64,000 bases of DNA. Origin: Rhizophlyctis rosea. Lineage: Eukaryota; Chytridiomycota; Chytridiomycetes; Rhizophlyctidales; Rhizophlyctidaceae. This document shows positions 57,911 to 64,000 of this stretch, piece by piece; positions within the stretch are counted from its first letter, which is position 1; every line of letters begins with the position of its first letter. The stretch is taken from positions 1 through 64,000 of the forward strand of contig JADGJC010000031.1 of the NCBI GenBank assembly GCA_027596075.1. The letters are read 5' to 3'. A model generated the notes under the pieces. It did not search any database, was not told the origin of the DNA, and worked only from the letters and a program-made list of their open reading frames with translations. Position numbers and translations under genes: made by a program.

Positions 57911-58315
57911 GGTTTTCAATTATGAGAGTGGGCTGCCTATGTGCAGTGAGACTCCACGAAGCACTGTGGGAAGGTCCGTCTTGCGTTAATGCAGGTAATA
58001 AGTCACGCGTGTATTTGCGAAGAAGCTATGGTGGGCTGACTATGGGAAAGAAGTCAAAAAAGAGATTGGATTCATGGGAACGGGAAGAGGAGGGGAACTG
58101 TGAGAGGAAGTGTCAGAGAAAGTGGCTCGACGGCACGGTGATGCAACGGACCGTGCCACAAGCCACGCTTTGGGCCCACCAAAAACTCCTTTGACTCAAC
58201 TGCCTTGTCTATTTTTACATCTCCATCCCCCATCTGCAATCTTGGCTCTACAGATCTTTTTAGCCATATTCGTACACTTTTCTAACTCCCATATATTGCT
58301 GGATTCTTCTGAACG
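57911..58315. promoter_or_regulatory. Shared divergent upstream region of the F-box gene and YAH1
   Basis: 405 bases between start codons; no clear element. Confidence 0.4.
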
Positions 58316-59165
58316 ATGATGTCTGCCAGAGTACATCCTCTGTTGCGACTTTTGGCGACCCGAACGGCACCCGCGGAGCGAGGTTTCCGGCCAGCAACAG
58401 TCGCCCGTTTTCCGGCCGTGGGAAGGAGAAACCTGTCCGCAACGATAGGTATGATGGCTTGTTGTACACTGAGTGTATGCGGTCTTGCGGTTGCTCACCA
58501 GGTGCAACTTTCCAGCACTCCAACATAAAGTTTTGGATAAGCCAAAGGCGGGAGAAGGGTAGGTCTGCTGTCCACTCAAACAATCACGCAAAGTGTCTAA
58601 TTTGTGGCATGCACGGAATGAAGGCTGAAGGTAACATATATCACACCGGATAACGAGAAGATTACAATAACGGCACGGGAAGGCGATAATCTTTTGGATC
58701 TGGCGCACAACAATGACATCGAATTGGAGGGTGAGGTGGTGCGTTTTGTTTACGAAACTCCCACCATTTTGCTGATCCAGGGCGACATACGCAGGGGCTT
58801 GTGAGGGATCGTTAGCATGTTCGACGTGTGAGTGCTGTGAAATCATGACCGTCAGTCACAATCATGTGTATTTATCAGTCGTTTTGCTTCTTCGTTTTCA
58901 GGTCACGTCATTGTAGATCCAGAATACTATGACTTGATCCCAGAACCCACGGATGAGGAGAACGATATGTTAGACTTGGCGTTTGGGTTGACGGAGACGT
59001 ATGTGATTTGTCTGCTTGATATTTTATGATGAATCACCAAACTCACTCGTAGTCTTCTATAGATCACGGCTGGGATGTCAATGTTGCATGACGAAAGAGC
59101 TGGATGGGATCACGGTGAGGATTCCGAGCATGACGAGGAATGTCCAACAGGAGAAGCTGAAATGA
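58316..59165 (+). CDS. YAH1: Mitochondrial [2Fe-2S] ferredoxin
   Basis: Adrenodoxin-type ferredoxin that donates electrons for Fe-S cluster synthesis and heme A/ubiquinone synthesis in the mitochondrial matrix. Six exons (58316-58448, 58516-58558, 58624-58730, 58795-58827, 58902-58998, 59063-59165) total 516 bases, 171 residues, all phases closing. Arg-rich presequence ([19 protein letters not shown]) ends near [10 protein letters not shown]. Ferredoxin domain: [18 protein letters not shown], cluster loop [17 protein letters not shown] (three cysteines in C-x5-C-x2-C), acidic partner-binding helix [14 protein letters not shown], and fourth cysteine in [15 protein letters not shown]. The 33-base fourth exon carries two whole cluster ligands and the start of the third. 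Two in-frame ATGs begin the protein; I used the first. Confidence 0.96.
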
Positions 59166-59553
59166 TGAAGGATTGGGAAATCTGATCCATTTCGGTAATG
59201 TAAATCAGCGGCACCAGGTACCACGTAGATAGTTACCATAGTGCAGCCCATGCCTCGCATTGGACGAGGATTGTAAATTGTACAGAAACAGTTATATAGA
59301 GAGATACTTAGAGATACTTAGATTTGCACATCCGCCTTTTTTCTGTCGCGCAGGCATAAGTGTATTTCGACGCAAATCGGAAGTATAGAGTCCCAGAATG
59401 GGCCGACTTCGGTTCGGAAACCATTCTCTGTTTTGGTGGCCGACCATCCGCCAGAATCCACCTTACATAGTGTGATATACATTCAATTCTAGATACAGCC
59501 TCCTGCCGCCTCCTCGTATGCATCATTTCACGACCCAATTTCCGCCTCAACCA
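59166..59553. other. Convergent 3' region of YAH1 and ISD11
   Basis: No gene between the opposed stop codons. Confidence 0.5.
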
Positions 59554-59937
59554 CTACCGCCCCTCCAACTCCACCACCGTCTTCTCCCCACCCGCAAACT
59601 GCTTATTAATCCACCCCTGCCTCCTCACCACCTCCAAATCCTTCTTGCCCTTCGCCACCAACTCCGCTATCCTCCCCGGGTCAGACTCGTCCTTGTGCGC
59701 CCGGAAAGCATCGTGCGCGCGTCGTCGGACGTACTCTCGGTAGTTGTAGGTTTCGAAAAGGCGCGAGGAGCGGAGGATGGAGCGGTAGAGGTCAAGGACT
59801 TCGGTGCGTGGTGTTGAGGCGGGTTGGGAGGAGAGTGGGGCGGTGGAGTGGGCGTGTCGTGGTAGGGCGGAGGTGAGTGTGGTGCGCGGGTATAGGGTGC
59901 GGGAGAGGGCGGAGGAGGGTGATGTTAGGCGTTGCAT
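59554..59937 (-). CDS. ISD11: Isd11/LYRM4, cysteine desulfurase partner
   Basis: Small LYR-motif protein that stabilises Nfs1 in the mitochondrial matrix, bringing sulfur into Fe-S clusters. Single exon, 127 residues from the ATG at 59935-59937; the frame is open upstream but has no other ATG. About 45 residues of presequence-like leader (MQRLTSPSSALSRTLYPRT) precede the family domain: VLDLYRSILRSSRLFETYNY with the LYR triplet, REYVRRRAHDAFR, and a conserved C-terminal VVRRQGWINKQF. The leader makes it longer than yeast Isd11 (94 residues). Divergent from IPK1 (367 bases) and convergent with YAH1. Confidence 0.93.
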   Translation of the reverse strand: MQRLTSPSSALSRTLYPRTTLTSALPRHAHSTAPLSSQPASTPRTEVLDLYRSILRSSRLFETYNYREYVRRRAHDAFRAHKDESDPGRIAELVAKGKKDLEVVRRQGWINKQFAGGEKTVVELEGR

Positions 59938-60304
59938 TGTTGTTGGTGGGACGGGTGGCACGTTGGCGGGGAGGAGCAATTGTTACGGAATTTCTTCCGG
60001 ACTTTGTTGAATTATGCTGAGCTCACAATAGGGAACAGGTCACCGTGTGAAAAATTGCCTGCAACTGGTTCAGTATTAGCTTACAGTCAGCGCCTTTTTG
60101 TGAATTGTTTATCGGAACAGGAGGAAGCTATTTTTGAACTCCGTTTTGAAATGCTTCATCTGACTCAGAGTAGCAAGCCACGGCCCACAAGCCGTTCGGA
60201 GCTGGTTGGATCCAGTTGCTTCACCTTCTCGCGCGTTTCTCCATGGTTTTCCCGCGCTGCGTTCCTCTCCCCGTCATTTGCCATCTTCAAATTCCAAGTT
60301 TACG

Positions 60305-62438
60305 ATGCCACAAGCAGCGCCGACGGACAAGTCTAAAAAAGACCTTCCACCTACTTCTGATATCACAGCCTTGAACAATCCTGACGTCTGGTCATACAAA
60401 GCTGAAGGAAATGCCAATATCGTTTTGTCATATTGTGGAACGGACAGCGCGTTTGTAAGGCTCAACGATGTCAAACCTCATATCTCATACTCATAACGCT
60501 TAACCTTCACCTCAAGTAGCATGGATATGTCCTAAGGCTCCGAAAAGAGCCTGCCGGTACAACCGAAGAAGTTGTAGAAACCGCCCATGTCTTTTCCTTG
60601 GACCACGAATACGCCTTCCATCGGAACGTTATAGGTGTCCTGCTTGGGAGCGAGTATGTTGCTGACATGGTACGAAGCAGTCTCCAGAGTACTTTCATGA
60701 CGACGCAATGATACCATCCAATCTGACTGCAAACAGACACGTGTGCCAGTCACGAAAGACTTTCTTTCATCTCTGTCAAAAATCATAGATCAATCGAGAC
60801 CAGACCACCGGCAGGGCAGAGGCCCAGATATGACCCAAGAGGTCGCTGCGCTCATCCCTGACCACACCATCATGCAAGAAGCATTAGCTAAGGTTGCCCT
60901 ATCCCAATCACCTCCATTATCCCCGTCCATTGGCTCCTTCGCTATCGAATTGAAGGTGCTTATCACTTCCTGCTGGACCTTAACGCCCCTCACACTTGTT
61001 GACGCATTCCCACACTGACAGCCCAAATGGGGCTTCCTCCCCGACCCCTCCGCCATCAGTCCCTCCACACAGATCAAGCTCCGCACGTGTCGCTACTGCA
61101 TGCATCAGCAGTACAAGGCACGCAAAGATGACTCCCACACCGTGAGCAACTTTTGTCCTTTGGATGTGTACTCGGGAGATTCGACGCGTGTGAAAGCGGC
61201 ATTTGAGGAACTTTGTAGCAATCCACAAAACAACTTGAGGTTCTTTGTGGATGGCGCGCCGTGTGGTGTGCAGGATGTATGCTGGTCTTGGCGTTCAGAT
61301 GTTGTCTGTTCCCAAAGTGTAACTCTAATCAACGTGATCATGGCAGGATGTAACTCGCACCCGACTAGATGAGTTCATATCCGGGTAAGAACACGCAGTT
61401 GCACATCTTCTGTCCCTATCACACCTTCCTCTCTAACATCCTCTCCAAGAGGCTTCGATAACCTTCTCACCCTCATCTCTAAAGTCTTCGCCGAAGACCC
61501 TCTCCTCCGAGTTCTCAAAACTCGACAACAAAGTCTGGATGCCTACGACATTGAATGGATTTACCGATGGTATCAGTCGTTGGTGGAGAACGGGAAGACG
61601 CCGAGCGATACAGATGAGCAGGAATGGGAGGAGGCTGTGAGGAGGTTTTTGGATGAGGGAGGAGGTGCGGTGATCTCATGGATTCTGGAGTCGGACTGCT
61701 TGATTGACGCTTTGGCTTTAGTGGGACCGAAACGGTCTGCGGAGGAGACGGGAGTGCCAGAGATTGTTGCGGACGCGTCATCAGAGGCGGGCATAACATC
61801 CCTACAATCTTCGAAACGGAAACGGAAGGAGGGGAGCTTGAGTGATGGTTGGTGTGGCGCGTTGCTATCACAACCAGTTTGTTTACTAACAATTGGCGTG
61901 ATACCAGATGATGAGAAGTCTGAGCCAGAAAGTAAACGCAAGCGACGGAAGGTCGTCGCTGATTCGGATCCGTTTCAAATGGACATTTCCGATGAGGAGA
62001 AGTTACTTCGCATACGGCTCTTTATGTTGTCTGTCACTCTGAAAGATGTGTCCGTCATTTTGACGTTCGCAAAAGATAGCAGGTGGGGGAATGACGCGGG
62101 CTCCAAATTCATTTCCAGTGCATCCACATTCTGATGCCAAGACAAAACAGTTTGGAGAGCCATGAGGACGAAGCGGCACCACATTTGGGCAACCCGATGG
62201 GCAAAGTGCGGGTTGCGGATCAAGCATTCACGTACAAGTTACGGGTTGTTGATATTGATCCGAAACGAGTTAGCAAGATTCCACATTATTGGAAATTGGA
62301 CCAGGATATCGTCAGGTGTGTCCATCTAACATGCTCTGAACAAACGACACTTTGAACGCTCTACTAATCACGTTCCACTACATCTTCCTTTTCAGTCATT
62401 CCAAATCCTTGAAATGTGAGAAGCAATGTAATCCCTAA
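60305..62438 (+). CDS. IPK1: Inositol-pentakisphosphate 2-kinase
   Basis: Makes phytate, InsP6, from InsP5; in yeasts nuclear and linked to mRNA export. Multi-exon from ATG 60305; first exon ends 60454, second starts 60520, last exon begins about 62398 and ends at TAA 62436-62438. Family features: EGNANIVLSYCG near residue 34, HGYVLRLRKEPAG, LLGSEYVADM, IELKPKWGFLPDPS (K in the ELKPKWGFLP box), a zinc-binding cluster TCRYCMHQQYKARK with SNFCPLDVYSG, then FDNLLTLISKVFAED. The C-terminal TYKLRVVDIDPKRVSKIPHY matches the lobe that binds inositol phosphate. A long acidic/basic insertion (SKRKRKEGS to ESKRKRRKVVADSD, about 61780-61990) carries possible nuclear localisation signals. The stop lies 16 bases from that of the next, convergent gene. 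Confidence 0.92.
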
Positions 62439-62454
62439 AAATGGGGCAGATCGC

Positions 62455-63204
62455 TCATGAAGAATCTATTGTGGACTGATTCTGATTTCTTCTTTGTTTT
62501 GCGGCGTCGCGTTTTTGGTATAGTGCTTCTACCCAGCTTTTGACGGTGGGATGTTGGAATTTACCGTGTGTTGATGCGAAGAAGGAGTCTAGGTTGATGT
62601 CTGGGTGACCTGTAAAGCGAGTGAGATATGTTGAATCGCTCCCTTCCCCCCTATCTTTCCGCCGCAAAACCTTCTACCGTCCCCCAACCACACCACCTAC
62701 GTTCTTCATACTCAAAAGCCTGCACAATCATCTCAAACTTATCCAAATCCTTCACAAACAGCGCCTCCTTCGTCTCCGCGTCCTCGTATTCCCTCCATAA
62801 GGAGCGAATCTCCTCCGCTTGTGGTGTGTTGTTTAGCGTTGCGACGATTTTATCCATCGCGTCGCTTTCGAGTTTGAATTTTTCGTCCTTTGAGACACCG
62901 GCGTGGGGTGTGATATCTCCGACGAGGGATTCGGCTAGGTCGTGGACTATGCACATTTTTATGCAGTGGGTTTTGTTTATTGTTGGGTCGTCTAGGAGCA
63001 TTGCCATTACTCCCTGTCATTTGAGCACAGTTAGTCATTATGTTGGACGTATACTGGAGAGGGTATTGGGCGTACCATTCTGTGCATGTGGTCCGCTATT
63101 GATTCTGGAAGGGAGATCTTGTTGTCGATCCATCCTGTGCGTTTTGTTGTTTTTAGGCGTTCGCAAATGTGAAGGAACTCGAGGACACCGAAGGGGTCGG
63201 ACAT
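62455..63204 (-). CDS. HD-domain phosphohydrolase (HDDC2/YGK1-type 5'-deoxynucleotidase)
   Basis: Probable metal-dependent 5'-nucleotidase on deoxyribonucleoside monophosphates. Exons 63076-63204, 62701-63013 and 62455-62609 total 597 bases, 198 residues. Domain order: LEFLHICERLKTTKRTGWI at the N-terminus, SIADHMHRMGVMAML (first His ligand), KMCIVHDLAESLVGDITP (the HD pair and following Glu), then ALFVKDLDKFEMIVQAFEYE (last Asp). C-terminal helix HPTVKSWVEALYQKR. Matches human HDDC2 and yeast Ygk1 in length and motif spacing. Confidence 0.93.
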
Positions 63205-63543
63205 TGCTGTGGGTGAAGGGATCCCAGTTGGTTGGAAAACGTGGAAAAGTAGGTGAAGTGCCGAATTTAGTGCATAAAAATAAATTCGAAGTTCAAATCA
63301 CAAAGTGCACTTTGGCTAAAACAGGTCAGTTTATCTGTCATATCCAATGTTATCCGCAGCAAACAGCTGTGAGGCTTTGGCGCTTGGTCGGACCGATGAC
63401 GTAGTGTCCCCTCAACCTTGAAAGTTTCTGAACAGCTAAAATGGAGACGCCGACGCGCTTTCCTCTCCTCAAATCAATTATTCGTTAATATATTTTTCTC
63501 GAAGAAGGAAACCATACCCTACTATCATTCAACAAGTGCCATC
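63205..63543. promoter_or_regulatory. Shared divergent upstream region of the HD gene and the right-edge gene
   Basis: 339 bases between opposed start codons, A/T-rich just before 63544. Confidence 0.4.
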
Positions 63544-64000
63544 ATGTCACACCCATCACCAACAGAGAGGGAAGATATATATCACAACCCCACCCCCACA
63601 ATATCCGCACCAAAAGCCGAAACCGCGCAACAAGTATGGGGAAGCCCTGAAAAAGCAGCAACAGTAGCCCAATCGGCACCACCCCTCCCAACCGAAGCGA
63701 TCACCGCCAACACAACCGACTTCTCCTACCCACCACCAACCACAACATCAAATGCCACAACCGCCGCCCCATCCCAACCCCCACCCCACCTCACTCACGC
63801 CCCAGTCCCAACACCAACCACCACCACCTCCTCCTCCTCCGACTCCCCAGTGGGAACCTTCACCGGCCCCAGCATTACCAACCCCTACATAATAACCGGC
63901 GCAAACGTCGAAGCAACCAACGCTCCAGGTTCCTCCGCCGCCCTCCCAAAACCACACCACAAACTCACAACCATGACGCAAAAGTTTGTTGGGACAATGG
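63544..64000 (+). CDS. Pro/Thr/Ser-rich protein, cut by the right edge
   Basis: Not recognised. Open from ATG 63544 to the window end, 152 residues seen. It starts MSHPSPTEREDIYHNPTPT and is Pro/Thr/Ser/Ala-rich until about residue 130, then becomes more ordered (HHKLTTMTQKFVGTM). The C-terminal part visible faintly recalls CsbD-like or stress proteins but cannot be judged. No signal peptide. Confidence 0.6.
   Translation, partial: MSHPSPTEREDIYHNPTPTISAPKAETAQQVWGSPEKAATVAQSAPPLPTEAITANTTDFSYPPPTTTSNATTAAPSQPPPHLTHAPVPTPTTTTSSSSDSPVGTFTGPSITNPYIITGANVEATNAPGSSAALPKPHHKLTTMTQKFVGTM

Overview
The window is nuclear DNA from a fungus. Genes are small to medium, most are cut by many short GT-AG introns (about 50-90 bases, branch sites like CTAAC), and the families include Prm1, large-subunit catalase, Fur1, Ssf1, Psf3 and a secreted Kex2-processed protein with a CBM18-like lectin motif. 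An intron-rich genome that also keeps an NCLX-type exchanger, a MAT2B-like protein, a Yippee protein and a RAB3GAP2 propeller points to an early-diverging lineage; a chytrid is my guess. No bacterial, viral or CRISPR-like module is visible.

Left part (1-16 kb): an NCLX-type Na+/Ca2+ exchanger on the minus strand running off the left edge, a short-chain dehydrogenase (+), a large catalase (-), a gene-poor stretch with one small unknown gene, then a secreted protein made of a basic Lys-rich block, a Thr/His repeat and a C-terminal CBM18-like domain (+).

Middle (16-35 kb): a 5.7 kb uninterrupted PPR gene (-), PRM1 (-), a tRNA-like element followed by a 63-base tandem duplication, an F-box-like protein with ten 29-residue WW-containing repeats (-), uracil phosphoribosyltransferase FUR1 (+), a small membrane protein (-), mitochondrial ABC transporter ATM1 (+), tRNA-Leu(TAG), a small His-tailed protein (+) and a Yippee protein (-).

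35-38.3 kb is gene-poor and holds two oddities: a 46-base tRNA-like mini-structure, and a tandem array of four degenerate exon-intron units.

Right part (38.3-64 kb) is compact: PSF3 (-), MAT2B-like (+), SSF1 (-), ClC channel (+), an unresolved locus (-), ribosomal protein eL22 (-), TTC4/CNS1 (+), NTF2-like protein (-), RAB3GAP2-like propeller (+), F-box protein with frame breaks (-), ferredoxin YAH1 (+), ISD11 (-), IPK1 (+), HD-domain phosphohydrolase (-) and a Pro/Thr-rich protein cut by the right edge (+). Genes alternate strand almost without exception, giving divergent pairs with 220-405 bases between start codons and tight convergent ends (16 bases between the IPK1 and HD stop codons).

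Functional links: ATM1, YAH1 and ISD11 all serve mitochondrial Fe-S cluster formation; eL22 and SSF1 belong to the 60S subunit and its assembly; the rest are unrelated housekeeping genes. Exon structures were worked out by eye from splice signals, reading phase and family sequence; where phase closed across every exon, confidence is high.
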